Source: Chloroflexota bacterium (GTDB lineage: Bacteria; Chloroflexota; Anaerolineae; Anaerolineales; VGOW01). Taken from it: a stretch of 64,000 nucleotides of DNA. The stretch spans positions 1-64,000 of the forward strand of contig JACPWC010000048.1 in assembly GCA_016197225.1 (NCBI GenBank). The letters are read 5' to 3'. This document shows positions 26,014 through 34,651 of the stretch, in pieces. Under the pieces are notes generated by a model. It made no database searches and was not told where the DNA came from. It saw nothing but the letters and a program-made list of their open reading frames with translations. The position numbers and the translations under genes were made by a program. Position 1 is the first letter of the stretch. The number at the start of each line of letters is the position of its first letter.

Positions 26014-27210
26014 TTACGGAAACGGAATCGGCACGGCGCCAAACTGGGTTGGAATGGTGATCTTCTGGCCAACGAAGAGGAAGCCAATGTTGGCGATGGC
26101 CGGATTGGCGTTGAGAAGGGCGTCAGTGGTGACCAGGTATCTCGAGGCCACTGTTTCCAGCGTGTCACCGGCTTTGACGATATACACATGCGGCCCGGCT
26201 GGAACCAGGATCGTCGCCCCAGCCGCAAACGACGACTTAGGGTTGGCCAGGATGAGCGTATCAACCGACACCTCAAACTTCGCGGCGATTGAAAGCGCAG
26301 TGTCGCCCGGAGCCACGGTGTAGAAGAACGGCGTGCTCAGGCTGGGGGTGAAAGAGACGGTGATCGGAATGACGATCACGTCGCCGGGGAAGATATCGTC
26401 GGGGTTCAACCGCAGTTCGGCGTTGACATTGAGAATGGCCGAGGCCGAAATGCCGTAACGCCGGACGTAAACCGGCAGGCTGTCGCCCTCCTGGGCCACC
26501 ACAGTGATGAAGTTGCCGGCCACAACCGTGCCGGCGGCTGTTGGTGTGGGCGTGGCCGTGCTGGCCGGGGCAGGCGTCCCGGTTGGAATCGGCAATGGCT
26601 TCGCGCCGTACATAATGGGAATGTGAATCAGTTGGCCGATAAAAAGTTGGGACGGGTTGGTGACGCTGGGGTTGGCCTTTTGCATGAACGCCAGTGTCAC
26701 GTTGTAGCGCAGGGCGACCGTCTCCAGGTTTTCGCCTTTCGCCACAATGTGAACGTGCGGCCCGGCAGGGATCAGGATCGTCTTGCCGGCAGTGACGGTT
26801 GAATCGGCGAGACCGTTGGCGGCGCCGATCACGTCGAACGGCAGTTCAAACTTTGCGCCAATGGAAAAGAGCGTATCACCCGGCTGGACGGTGTAGTAGA
26901 ACGGTGTGGTCAGGCTGGGGGTGAATGTTTTGATGACGGGAATGACGATGATCTGGCCGGGGAGGATCACGTCGGCGTTGTCCAAATCATTCACGGCCAG
27001 TAAAGCAGAGCCGCTCACCCCGAAGCGATTGGCATAAGTCGCCAGACTCTCCCCCGATTTGACGGTCACGGTGATCAATTCACCGCTGACGGCGGTTGCC
27101 TTTTCAAGCTGGGCGGCTTGCGCCGTTGCGCCGCCAGCCACCCACGACAAGGCCAGCATGGCAGCCAACCCCAAACCACTGATGACGAACACTATTGCGC
27201 GTGCTTTCAT
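26014..27210 (-). CDS. secreted protein with six LysM domains
   Basis: The 398-residue protein has a signal peptide (residues 1-30, MKARAIVFVISGLGLAAMLA). Six LysM domains follow, each opening with a phrase such as VKSGESLATYANRFG, VQPGDTLFSIGAKF or VKAGDTLETVASRY and ending with an IPV/IPA strand. The first three and the last three form two copies of a three-domain unit, joined by a Thr/Pro/Ala linker near residue 215. LysM domains bind peptidoglycan or chitin-like glycans, so it is probably attached to the envelope. No catalytic domain is seen. GGAGG precedes the ATG. The 205-base gap upstream contains nothing else that I recognise. Confidence 0.9.
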   Translation of the reverse strand: MKARAIVFVISGLGLAAMLALSWVAGGATAQAAQLEKATAVSGELITVTVKSGESLATYANRFGVSGSALLAVNDLDNADVILPGQIIVIPVIKTFTPSLTTPFYYTVQPGDTLFSIGAKFELPFDVIGAANGLADSTVTAGKTILIPAGPHVHIVAKGENLETVALRYNVTLAFMQKANPSVTNPSQLFIGQLIHIPIMYGAKPLPIPTGTPAPASTATPTPTAAGTVVAGNFITVVAQEGDSLPVYVRRYGISASAILNVNAELRLNPDDIFPGDVIVIPITVSFTPSLSTPFFYTVAPGDTALSIAAKFEVSVDTLILANPKSSFAAGATILVPAGPHVYIVKAGDTLETVASRYLVTTDALLNANPAIANIGFLFVGQKITIPTQFGAVPIPFP

Positions 27211-27415
27211 AAATAGCCTCCATTCCCTCGTCGAGCGAGGAGCCAGTGTCTATAAAGTGCGCCCCGACTATAGCACCGGGAAATATACAGCACAAGGCCA
27301 AAAGGGGCTACACGCAGGACTTTCTCAAAGTCGCCTACAGGACCATGCCGTAACGCTGGGCGGCGCGGGTGTTTCGGTGGGTGCGAGGGTTGGCGGCAGT
27401 GTACTGCCGAGAAAA

Positions 27416-28129
27416 TTATTTGACGTCGCGCAACTGCAAATCAGAGAAGGCGATGACAAGCGTTTCGTGAACCGAGGGAGAGGCCACGAGGCGGATGACG
27501 CCGGAGCGGAACTTGGAGTCGTGGAGTGAGGTGGCGAGCACGCCGTTGAAATAAATTCGGAGCTGGTCGTGGCGCATCATCACCCGCAGGCGGTTGGGTT
27601 CACCCAGGCGCGGGCGCAGAGCCGGGTGCTCCGTCCAGTTGACGATGGCCCCGCCCCAGTCCGTCTTGCGATGCCAGCCCAGGTTGAACGTCCCTTGCGT
27701 CGAAATGCGGACGACGTAATCGCCGTCGTCGCCGGAGCGCACTTCCAGCCCGGCGCTGACGTGATCGTAAGAGCCTCTCACGAAGCGCACCGAAACGCTC
27801 ACGTCAAAGTCATCGAACAGGCCGGGGGTGCGAATGATGGGATGGATACGGTCGGAGGCGGGCAAGGTGGCCCAGACCTCGGCCGGGGTGCCGGGGCGAA
27901 ACTCCAGCTTGTCTTTGTTGAGCATCAGCCAGCCGGGCATGGCCGGGTCGCGAAAGTCGGCGCCCAACAGCAGGTCGCCCAGGTCAGGTTCGGGTGTGAT
28001 GGAGGTTGGAATGCGAAAGCTGGTGTGGCAGTAGTCGCACGACACCACCGAGCCGCGCATCGCCATCACCCGAATGACGGCGCCGCAGTTGACGCAACTG
28101 AGTTCGTGGAGTAAGTTCATGCCAGGCAT
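27416..28129 (-). CDS. zinc-ribbon protein with a beta-jelly-roll domain
   Basis: A zinc ribbon with two Cys pairs (SCVNCGAVIR and SCDYCHTSF) occupies residues 10-40. The rest is one concanavalin-like beta-sandwich domain, with GSYDHVSAGLEVRSG and GEPNRLRVMMRHDQLRIYFNG, similar to the jelly-roll module in the kinase at 58.8 kb. There is no signal peptide. ATG 28129 has AAAGG seven bases upstream and is preferred to ATG 28120; a frame upstream to 28207 would overlap the divergent gene. The function is unknown. Confidence 0.55.
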   Translation of the reverse strand: MPGMNLLHELSCVNCGAVIRVMAMRGSVVSCDYCHTSFRIPTSITPEPDLGDLLLGADFRDPAMPGWLMLNKDKLEFRPGTPAEVWATLPASDRIHPIIRTPGLFDDFDVSVSVRFVRGSYDHVSAGLEVRSGDDGDYVVRISTQGTFNLGWHRKTDWGGAIVNWTEHPALRPRLGEPNRLRVMMRHDQLRIYFNGVLATSLHDSKFRSGVIRLVASPSVHETLVIAFSDLQLRDVK

Positions 28130-28205
28130 GCCTGAACCTTTGGCCGACGCTGGCAAAAGTATAAACCAGTTTCCCGTTATCGCCAAAGGGGATATACTTC
28201 TAACC

Positions 28206-28964
28206 ATGGTTTACTTGGGAATCGATCCCACCGCCGGACGCCGCCCCCTCAACTACGCCATCCTCGACGGTAGGCTCAACATCCTGGCCGAGGGCGAAGG
28301 GTTAGCCGCCGATTTGCCGGAGTTGCTTTCGTCTTACCCCGAGGTGCTCTGCGCCGTGGACGCGCCCCTCATGCCCAACCGGGGGCTGATGGCCCAGCCC
28401 GAAGTCCGCGCCCGCTACGACCTCTCGGCCAAAAGCAAAACCTGGTCACAGTATCGCGTGTGCGAATATGAGCTTCGCCGCCGCAACATCAAACTCTACA
28501 GCACGCCCGGCGAGGTGGAAAACGCCCCGACCTGGATGCAGGCCGGCTGGAAGCTATACGAACTTCTGCGCGAGCAGGGCTTTGAAACCTTCGCGCCCGA
28601 CTCGACCGCGCTCCGCCAACTGTTTGAAGTTCACCCGCATGCCACATTCACCGTCCGGCTCGGCCACGTGCCTTATCGCAAAGACACGCTCGAAGGCCGT
28701 CTGCAACGCCAGTTGTTGCTTTGCGAAGAAGGCCTGCACCTGCCCGACTCGATGGACATCCTCGAAGAGATCACCCGTCACCACCTTTTGCGCGGCACGC
28801 TCAACTTCAACGGCCTGCGCACCCACGATCAACTCGACGCTCTGGCCTCGGCCCTCACCGCCTTTTACGCCCACACCAAGCCCAACGAGATCGCCCTCGT
28901 CGGCGACCCGGCAGATGGGCAAATAGTGGTGCCAACCGCAGAATTGAAAGCGCACTACGAATAA
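28206..28964 (+). CDS. DUF429 family protein
   Basis: The 252-residue protein begins VYLGIDPTAGRRPLNYAILD and has CAVDAPLMPNRG near residue 55, the two acidic clusters of the RNase-H-like fold found in DUF429 proteins. The arrangement TRHHLLRGTLNFNGLRTHDQLDALASAL near the C-terminus also fits. Biochemical function in this family is not established. ATG 28206 is chosen because the open frame upstream lies over the divergent zinc-ribbon gene. The next gene follows in the same direction after a repeat. Confidence 0.8.
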   Translation: MVYLGIDPTAGRRPLNYAILDGRLNILAEGEGLAADLPELLSSYPEVLCAVDAPLMPNRGLMAQPEVRARYDLSAKSKTWSQYRVCEYELRRRNIKLYSTPGEVENAPTWMQAGWKLYELLREQGFETFAPDSTALRQLFEVHPHATFTVRLGHVPYRKDTLEGRLQRQLLLCEEGLHLPDSMDILEEITRHHLLRGTLNFNGLRTHDQLDALASALTAFYAHTKPNEIALVGDPADGQIVVPTAELKAHYE

Positions 28965-29037
28965 AATCCCAAATTCCAAAACCCCAAAATCCCAACGTTG
29001 TGGATTTGGGATTTTGGAAGTTGGGGTTTTGGGGTTT
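28965..29037. repeat. intergenic inverted repeat (CCCAAAATCCCAA family)
   Basis: AATCCCAAATTCCAAAACCCC on the left is mirrored by GGGATTTTGGAAGTTGGGG on the right, around a short CGTTGTGG centre. It fills the whole space between the DUF429 gene and the hydrolase. Shorter relatives are at 22192-22222 and 29916-29936. Confidence 0.75.
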
Positions 29038-29038
29038 T

Positions 29039-29812
29039 ATGAAGCTTCACTACACCCTCCACTCCCCAACTCACTCTGAAACCGTCCTCCTGCTTCACGG
29101 CATGGGGTCGTCGGGCGACGACTGGGTTCTGCAATTGCCCGCGCTCGCGCCGCGCTACCGTGTGCTCACCCTCGACGCGCGCGGCCACGGCCAAAGCGCC
29201 AAGCCGCCCGGGCCGTACAGCATTCCGCAAATGGCTGATGACGTGATCGAACTATTGGACGATCTCAAAATCGAGGCGGCCCACGTCGTCGGCCTCTCGA
29301 TGGGCGGCTGTATTGGTTTACAAATGGCGATTGCCCACCCGAGTCGAGTCCGGTCGTTTGTCTGCGTCAACAGCTTTGCCAAGATTCGGCCTGCGGGCCT
29401 GAATGGATTCGCGCGATTCCTCCGCCGGGTGTGGGCGCTGAACTTTGGCAAAATGGAAGACGTGGCCGAGCCGGTGGCCCGGGCCATGTTCCCCAAACCG
29501 GAGCAGGATGAAATTCGCCGTCTCACCGTTCAACGAATCGCCAGCAACCCCAAAGGGCCGTATCGGGCCACGCTGAGAGCCTGCCTCAACTTCAACGCTC
29601 TGCCGCGCCTTCATCGCGTCAAGTGCCCGACCCTCATCGTCGCCGGAGATCGCGACCTTACCGTCTCGCTGGCCGTGAAGAAGGAAATGCATCGCGGCCT
29701 GCCCCACGCCGAACTGGTCATCATCCCCGACTCCGGCCACGCCACGCCGATTGACCAGTCGGAGAAGTTCAACGAGATTTTGCTTGGCTTCTTATCAGGT
29801 CAACGGATTTAG
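29039..29812 (+). CDS. alpha/beta-hydrolase
   Basis: The 257-residue protein has the full alpha/beta-hydrolase plan: the oxyanion segment LLLHGMGSSGDDW (about residue 18), the nucleophile elbow VVGLSMGGCIG with Ser near residue 90, the acid in VAGDRDLTVS near 205 and the His of PDSGHATPIDQSE near 237. No signal peptide is seen. The open frame upstream runs through the repeat and the previous gene, so ATG 29039 is chosen. The last three residues and the stop codon lie within a repeat (29801-29870). The substrate is unknown. Confidence 0.9.
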   Translation: MKLHYTLHSPTHSETVLLLHGMGSSGDDWVLQLPALAPRYRVLTLDARGHGQSAKPPGPYSIPQMADDVIELLDDLKIEAAHVVGLSMGGCIGLQMAIAHPSRVRSFVCVNSFAKIRPAGLNGFARFLRRVWALNFGKMEDVAEPVARAMFPKPEQDEIRRLTVQRIASNPKGPYRATLRACLNFNALPRLHRVKCPTLIVAGDRDLTVSLAVKKEMHRGLPHAELVIIPDSGHATPIDQSEKFNEILLGFLSGQRI

Positions 29813-29870
29813 TGGATTACACGGATTTACCTGACTGATGTAATCCGTTCTCATTCGTTAAATCCGTTGT
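29801..29870. repeat. intergenic repeat of ACGGATT/AATCCGT words
   Basis: CAACGGATTTAGTGGATTAC is followed by CACGGATTT, TGTAATCCGTT and TTAAATCCGTTG, forming an imperfect hairpin. Its first 12 bases are the end of the hydrolase gene, including the TAG stop. Confidence 0.7.
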
Positions 29871-29874
29871 CCAA

Positions 29875-29910
29875 CCAAAGCGGCCAGCCTGTACAGGCTG
29901 GCCGCTTTGG
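29875..29910. terminator. 36-bp perfect palindrome between convergent genes
   Basis: CCAAAGCGGCCAGCCTGT is followed directly by its exact complement. It lies between the convergent hydrolase and HemL-like genes and could end both transcripts, though no T run follows on either strand. Confidence 0.6.
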
Positions 29911-29932
29911 GATTTGGTGTTTGGGATTTTTC

Positions 29933-31246
29933 TTAGTGTTTCGCCTTCTTCACCGCGTCGTTGAACTTGTTGAGCGTCTCCTCAACATCCTTCTCTGAAT
30001 GCGCTTCGCACATGAAGAACGGCTCACGCGGATCGAGTTCCATATCCACCCCCAGGTCGAGCATATGCAGGGCAACCTCCTCAAAGAGTTCCAGGTTGCT
30101 CCCTATCACGTCGCGAAACTCTCTGGGCTTCTCCACTTTCGGCTCCAACAGCAAACCGAACATAGCCGGGTGGCCGAGAACGGCGTGAGGGATTCCAGCC
30201 TCGGTGAGCACCTCGCCCATGCCCTGCATGAGGCGCTTGCCCCGCTGGGCCACCGTGTCCAGCGCGTCGGTCGTTTCGAGGATTTCGAGCGTAGCCGAGG
30301 CCGCCGCCGTGCCGACGGCGTTGCCGCAGTAGGTGCCGCCCTGAGCCACCTGGCCGGGCGCGATCACGCCCATCACTTCGTTCGAGCCGCCAATGGCGGC
30401 CAGCGGGTAGCCGTTGGCCAGGCTTTTGGCGAAGGTGTACAAATCGGCCTTGACCCCGAAGTATTCCCCTGCGCCGCCTTTGGCAATGCGAAAGCCGGTC
30501 TTCACTTCATCCATGATCATCACCACGCCGTATTTTGTACACAGGTTGCGGATGTGTTCGATGAAGCCCGGTTCGGGCATCAGCCCGGCTACATTGCCCA
30601 GCATCGGTTCCACAAGCATGGCCGCCACCTGGTGGGCGTTGTCTTTCATCAACCGCTCCAGCCCTTCGAAGTCGTTGAAGCGGGTGATGAGGATTAAATC
30701 GCGGGTGGGGCTGGGCATGCCGGAACTTTGCGGAACCTGGACGGGGCTTCGCGGCGAGCCGCCCGACCCGGCAGGCATGTTAGCGGTTGACCACAGGACG
30801 TAATCATAGAAGCCGTGGTAGCCGCCCTCGAACTTGATGATCTTTTCGCGGTTGGTGTAGGCGCGGGCGATGCGCAGGGCGTGCATGGTGGCTTCGGTGC
30901 CGGAGTTGGCAAAACGCACTTTCTCCACGCCGGGGCACATGCGGATCATGCGCTCGGCCACGTCAATTTCGAGCGGATGAGTGTGAGCGTAAAGGTTGCC
31001 GTTTTCCAGCGCGGCGATGATGCGGCTGGTGACGCGCTTGTCGGCGTGGCCGAGGATGATCGGGCCGAAGGCCAGCCGGTAGTCAATGTACCGGTTGTCG
31101 TCCATGTCCCAGATGTAAGCGCCCTCGGCGCGTTTGGCGACAAAGGTGTCGTCGCCGTTGTAGCGGAAGTTGGAGCTGACGCCGAACGGCATCACCTGGC
31201 GGGCTTTTTGAAAGGTTGAGCGGGTTTGAGCGTATGGGCGATTCAT
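29933..31246 (-). CDS. class III aminotransferase, HemL-like (glutamate-1-semialdehyde aminomutase family)
   Basis: The 437-residue PLP enzyme belongs to the HemL branch of class III aminotransferases. It has FRYNGDD near residue 27, the phosphate-binding RFANSGTEATMHALR near 107, MIMDEVKTGFRIAKGG near 240 and the Schiff-base Lys in YTFAKSLANGYPLAAI near 272. True HemL proteins have GEVITGFR at the second motif and function with tetrapyrrole genes, none of which is here. It is therefore more likely a paralogue with a different aminomutase or transaminase substrate. It is monocistronic with a long leader and its own promoter. Confidence 0.82.
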   Translation of the reverse strand: MNRPYAQTRSTFQKARQVMPFGVSSNFRYNGDDTFVAKRAEGAYIWDMDDNRYIDYRLAFGPIILGHADKRVTSRIIAALENGNLYAHTHPLEIDVAERMIRMCPGVEKVRFANSGTEATMHALRIARAYTNREKIIKFEGGYHGFYDYVLWSTANMPAGSGGSPRSPVQVPQSSGMPSPTRDLILITRFNDFEGLERLMKDNAHQVAAMLVEPMLGNVAGLMPEPGFIEHIRNLCTKYGVVMIMDEVKTGFRIAKGGAGEYFGVKADLYTFAKSLANGYPLAAIGGSNEVMGVIAPGQVAQGGTYCGNAVGTAAASATLEILETTDALDTVAQRGKRLMQGMGEVLTEAGIPHAVLGHPAMFGLLLEPKVEKPREFRDVIGSNLELFEEVALHMLDLGVDMELDPREPFFMCEAHSEKDVEETLNKFNDAVKKAKH

Positions 31247-31470
31247 GGTTTTGTCCCTTGTCTCTTGTTATTTTTGATTGAACTGATTGCGAGCCGAACA
31301 GAGAGGCTGGCAGTGGCGGACACTGCCCGGGGGAGAAACTCAAGCGTCGCCGGTAGTCCACTTCTTGCGAGCGAAGTCGCGGTGAACGAAGGGACTGCCA
31401 AAGAGGGCTAACAAGATGGCATGCTCGGATTAAAGGCTGGCCGTCAGGGGCCGCCCAGGTCGGGAAAGAT
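31247..31470 (-). promoter_or_regulatory. long structured 5' leader of the HemL-like gene
   Basis: From the predicted transcript start to the ATG there are about 220 bases without a gene. On the minus strand GGCAGTCC pairs with GGACTACC around an inner hairpin (ACTTCGCTC...GAAGT), and a second hairpin, GGCAGTG and CACTGCC, follows about 35 bases later. I cannot match it to a known riboswitch or T-box class. The rest of this 321-base gap holds only the two divergent promoters. Confidence 0.4.
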
Positions 31471-31477
31471 AGACCGG

Positions 31478-31505
31478 ATTCTACCAGAATCACACTAAAA
31501 GCCAA
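31478..31505 (-). promoter_or_regulatory. promoter of the HemL-like gene
   Basis: On the minus strand TTGGCT (31505-31500) and TAGAAT (31483-31478) are 16 bases apart. Confidence 0.5.
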
Positions 31506-31521
31506 AATGCAAAGCCGGCGT

Positions 31522-31550
31522 TTGACGGTCACATTGTTGCGGCGTATGAT
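31522..31550 (+). promoter_or_regulatory. promoter of the KdpD-like/KdpE-like operon
   Basis: TTGACG (31522-31527) and TATGAT (31545-31550) are separated by 17 bases, and the -10 box is 18 bases before the ATG. This is close to the sigma70 consensus. Confidence 0.7.
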
Positions 31551-31567
31551 AGGCCTCGTTACATATC

Positions 31568-33031
31568 ATGACTCGCCGCTTTCACCTGTCTTCACTGTTG
31601 TTTTACGTTCTGGCCGTCCTGGCCATTGCCGCCACCACAGGTGTCTTACACCTTTTGCGCGACGGCCTCAGCACGCCCATCATTGCTCTCTTCTTTCTGC
31701 TGCCGGTTGGGGTCAGCGCCGTCTGGGGACTTTGGCCGGGGCTGACGGCGGCCTTCAGCGCATTTCTGGCATTCAACTATTTCTTCATTGAGCCGTTGTA
31801 CACCTTCGGCGTTCACCATACGCAAGATGTGCTGGCCCTCATTGTCTTCTTCATCGTCGCCGTCACCATCAGCCAGCTGGTGGGGCGTGCCCAATCGAGC
31901 CGGGCGGTGGCCCAGGCCCGCGAACGCGAAGCGACGCACCTTTATGCGTTGAGCACGGCGCTAACCGGCCTCCGCGAAAACGACGAGATTGCCCGCACTC
32001 TGGGCGAACATCTGCGCGAAGTCCTTCACTCAGCGTCAGCGGAAATTGTCGTCCAACCTTCTGAAAGCGCCTTGCCGGTGACACGTGCCTGGCCCGCCGG
32101 GGCAGACTTGTCGGGCAACAAGCCGGATCGGGTCATCCCACTGGCGACACCTCGTGGCCACGTAGGTGAGATTCGCCTGTATCACATCCAAACCCTGAGT
32201 CAGGCCAATGAGCGGCTGCTGCACGCTTTTGCCAACCAGGGCGCGCTGGCCGTCGAACGCGCTAGCCTGGCTCAGGCAGAAACACGGGCGAAAGTATTAG
32301 AGGAAAGTGATCGACTGAAGTCTTCGCTCTTGTCGTCGGTGTCCCATGAGTTGCGGACGCCCCTGGCTACGATCAAGGCCGCCGCCACGAGTCTGCGTAG
32401 CGGCGACGTGGCCTGGGAGTCGCTGGCCCGGACGGATCTGCTGGGCGCAATTGACGAAGAAGTTGATCTGATGAACCGGCTCGTCGGCAACCTGCTCGAC
32501 ATGTCGCGCATCGAATCGGGCGCGCTCAAACCCAGACGCGAGTGGAATATCCTGGCCGAGATCATCGGCGGCGTCATTGGCCGGATGCACGATGCCGCCC
32601 GGAATCACCGGCTGGAAATTGATATGCCGGAAGATTTGCCCTGGGCACCGGTGGATTACGTGCAGATGGAGCAAGTGTTCACCAACCTGATCAGCAACAG
32701 CCTCAAATATGCGCCGGCAGGAACGACCGTCAGCATTCAGGCGCGCCCGGACGGTGAAAACACCGTCCGGGTTCAGGTGAGCAACGAAAGCCCGCCGGTT
32801 CCGCCCGAGCATCTCGAGCGCATCTTCGACAAGTTCTATCGCGTCACCGCCGCCGACCGCATCACCGGCACAGGCCTGGGACTCTCGATTTGCAAAGGCA
32901 TTGTTGAAGCGCACGGGGGCCGAATCTGGGCCGAGAATCTGCCCGACCGCTTTGCCTTCAACTTTACCCTGCCTCTTACACTTGATGGCATGCCGCCGCC
33001 TTCCCTCCCGGTGGAAACCGACTCAGCATGA
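31568..33031 (+). CDS. KdpD-like sensor histidine kinase lacking the KdpD and USP domains
   Basis: The 487-residue kinase begins with four membrane helices of the DUF4118 type (residues 8-105; FNYFFIEPLYTFGVHHTQD is typical of KdpD). A GAF-like region covers about 125-235. The dimerisation helix carries SSVSHELRTPLATIKAAATSL with the phosphorylated His near residue 260. The ATPase domain has the N box NLISNSLKYAPAG and the G boxes GTGLGLSICKGIVEAHGG. Compared with full-length KdpD of about 900 residues, the large N-terminal sensor domain and universal-stress domain are absent. The stop overlaps the regulator start by four bases, so the two form one two-component system. Confidence 0.9.
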   Translation: MTRRFHLSSLLFYVLAVLAIAATTGVLHLLRDGLSTPIIALFFLLPVGVSAVWGLWPGLTAAFSAFLAFNYFFIEPLYTFGVHHTQDVLALIVFFIVAVTISQLVGRAQSSRAVAQAREREATHLYALSTALTGLRENDEIARTLGEHLREVLHSASAEIVVQPSESALPVTRAWPAGADLSGNKPDRVIPLATPRGHVGEIRLYHIQTLSQANERLLHAFANQGALAVERASLAQAETRAKVLEESDRLKSSLLSSVSHELRTPLATIKAAATSLRSGDVAWESLARTDLLGAIDEEVDLMNRLVGNLLDMSRIESGALKPRREWNILAEIIGGVIGRMHDAARNHRLEIDMPEDLPWAPVDYVQMEQVFTNLISNSLKYAPAGTTVSIQARPDGENTVRVQVSNESPPVPPEHLERIFDKFYRVTAADRITGTGLGLSICKGIVEAHGGRIWAENLPDRFAFNFTLPLTLDGMPPPSLPVETDSA

Positions 33032-33726
33032 GCGCCCAGCCACACATCCTGGTCATTGATGACGAGTCGCAAATCCTTCGCGCTCTGCGCACCATTCTCA
33101 CCGAAAAGCATTTTCGGGTGAGCACCGCCAGCCGGGGCGAAGAAGGCCTGGCCCTGGCCGCGGCCAATCCGCCGGACGTGATTATCCTCGACCTGGGCCT
33201 GCCCGATATTGACGGCACTGAAGTCTGCGCCCGCCTGCGCGAGTGGACGCTGACACCGATCATTGTGCTCTCGGCCCGTGAGAGTGAACGCGACAAAGTG
33301 GCCGCGCTCGACAAAGGCGCCGACGACTACCTCACCAAGCCTTTTGGCATTGAAGAACTCCTGGCCCGATTGAGAGTCGCGCTCCGGCACTCGGCCCGGA
33401 TACAGAGCAAAACCGGAACGACGGTAGTCAAATCGGGTAGTCTGGTGATCGATCTCGCCGGTCACGTTGTGACACTCAATGAAGTTGAGATCAAACTGAC
33501 CGCCACCGAATTTAGACTACTGGCTTACCTGGCCGCCAACGCCGGCCGTGTTCTCACCCACCAGAGCATCCTGGCCCACGTGTGGGACCCGGCGGAAGTC
33601 GATTCAGTTGAATACCTGCGGGTGTACATGCGCCAACTACGCAAAAAGCTTGAAGACGATCCGCGCCAGCCACATTATCTCCTCACCGAGCCGGGCGTAG
33701 GCTACCGGTTTATGATTGAAGAGTGA
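33028..33726 (+). CDS. KdpE-like OmpR-family response regulator
   Basis: The 232-residue regulator has an N-terminal receiver domain with acidic residues near 11 (VIDDESQILRAL), the phosphorylated Asp near 55 (VIILDLGLPDIDG) and the conserved Lys in ADDYLTKPFG. A winged-helix DNA-binding domain follows at about 130-230 (LTATEFRLLAYLAANAGRV; SVEYLRVYMRQLRKKLEDD). The sequence closely resembles KdpE, which activates potassium uptake genes. No kdpFABC operon is nearby; the likely local target is the KimA-like transporter unit downstream. Two terminators follow the gene. Confidence 0.92.
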   Translation: MSAQPHILVIDDESQILRALRTILTEKHFRVSTASRGEEGLALAAANPPDVIILDLGLPDIDGTEVCARLREWTLTPIIVLSARESERDKVAALDKGADDYLTKPFGIEELLARLRVALRHSARIQSKTGTTVVKSGSLVIDLAGHVVTLNEVEIKLTATEFRLLAYLAANAGRVLTHQSILAHVWDPAEVDSVEYLRVYMRQLRKKLEDDPRQPHYLLTEPGVGYRFMIEE

Positions 33727-33759
33727 ACGGCCATCTCCTTTAGTGCCTATCTGAATAAC

Positions 33760-33784
33760 CCGAAAGACCCTAAGGGTCTTTCGG
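33760..33784. terminator. palindromic hairpin after the response regulator
   Basis: Arms of 12 bp, CCGAAAGACCCT and its complement, meet around a single base. No T run follows. Confidence 0.6.
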
Positions 33785-33799
33785 ATAGACTCTTAGAAT

Positions 33800-33821
33800 C
33801 GCCCCGAAACGGGGCGTTTTT
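33800..33821 (+). terminator. intrinsic terminator after the response regulator
   Basis: CGCCCCG-AAA-CGGGGCG is followed by five T residues. It comes 70 bases before the next gene and probably ends the two-component operon. Confidence 0.85.
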
Positions 33822-33890
33822 ATTTGTCCTTTATGCAATTGGCCGGAATTTTTCCTGCCAATTTATCTGGCGCACGTAGTCTTGAGGCTA

Positions 33891-34607
33891 ATGAATCACG
33901 CCCCACCCGTCGCCGCCCGGCCTGCGCCGGCGCAACTCCGCCCGGCATCCCTCGACTCAACATCGCTCGCCACGCCCCAGGCCGCCGCGACACTGCTTTC
34001 TCCCACGAGCCGTTTTGCGCCGACAGTGCGCCGCCTCGTCATCCTCATTCCCGACGCCGACACCGACGAGTCCCTACTTGCGCGGCAAATATGGTCAATG
34101 GCCTCGCGCCGGGAACTCAGCGTTTTACTGCTCGGCCTCAGCAGGAATGCCGGTTCCGGGCCGCGCGCCCGTCGCCGCCTGGCAACTTTGGCCGCCCTCG
34201 CCCGCGACAAAACCGTCCACGTCGAAATCAAACTCGAGATTGGCGCAGATTGGCTCCAGGCTCTTCGCAGTATTCATCGCTACAGCGACCTGATTGTCTG
34301 CCACGCCGAGCAACACCTTGCCCAATGGGGAATGCGGCGCAAACCGCTCAGCCACTGGATCGCCAGAGAGCTAAACGAATCGGTGTGCGTGCTGACCGAT
34401 TTCTATCCCCACCTGCCTCCCGATCACGTCAATCCGGCCTCGCGCCTCATTGCCGGCGCTGTTCCTTTCCTCATTCTCTTTGGCTTCACCGCCCTTCAAA
34501 TTCTGATTCACCAGATGACGAGAGGAACCGCCTCCATCATCCTCATGTCGGCCTCGGTGCTGATCGAATACAGCCTGATCGGTGCCTGGCATTTTCTTAT
34601 CAACTAG
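33891..34607 (+). CDS. universal-stress-like domain protein with two C-terminal membrane helices
   Basis: The 238-residue protein has an alpha/beta region at about 40-165 (RRLVILIPDADTDESLLARQ; SDLIVCHAEQHLAQWG) resembling a universal stress protein, and two membrane helices near the end (AGAVPFLILFGFTALQIL; ASIILMSASVLIEYSL). The N-terminal 40 residues are Ala/Pro-rich. ATG 33891 is preferred over the TTG three codons upstream. It lies between the KdpE-like regulator and the potassium transporter. Because KdpD normally carries a universal-stress domain that this kinase lacks, the protein could supply that function separately; this is inference. Confidence 0.5.
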   Translation: MNHAPPVAARPAPAQLRPASLDSTSLATPQAAATLLSPTSRFAPTVRRLVILIPDADTDESLLARQIWSMASRRELSVLLLGLSRNAGSGPRARRRLATLAALARDKTVHVEIKLEIGADWLQALRSIHRYSDLIVCHAEQHLAQWGMRRKPLSHWIARELNESVCVLTDFYPHLPPDHVNPASRLIAGAVPFLILFGFTALQILIHQMTRGTASIILMSASVLIEYSLIGAWHFLIN

Positions 34608-34651
34608 CAAAGACCCGCCGGGTCTAATCTGTACAACCAAAGGCAATTTTC

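Noticed and set aside
29933..31246. Naming the aminotransferase hemL
   Set aside because: The second motif reads DEVKTGFR in place of the usual GEVITGFR and no tetrapyrrole gene is near, so a HemL-family paralogue is safer.
31330..31400. T-box-like GTGGACTACCGGCG in the HemL-like leader
   Set aside because: The bulge sequence, specifier loop and terminator expected of a T-box are not present.
31226..31411. 61-codon frame in the gap before the KdpD-like gene
   Set aside because: It has no ribosome-binding site, overlaps the HemL-like gene start on the other strand and shows no domain.
31568..33726. Naming the pair kdpD and kdpE
   Set aside because: The kinase lacks the KdpD sensor domain and no kdpFABC is adjacent, so only likeness is claimed.
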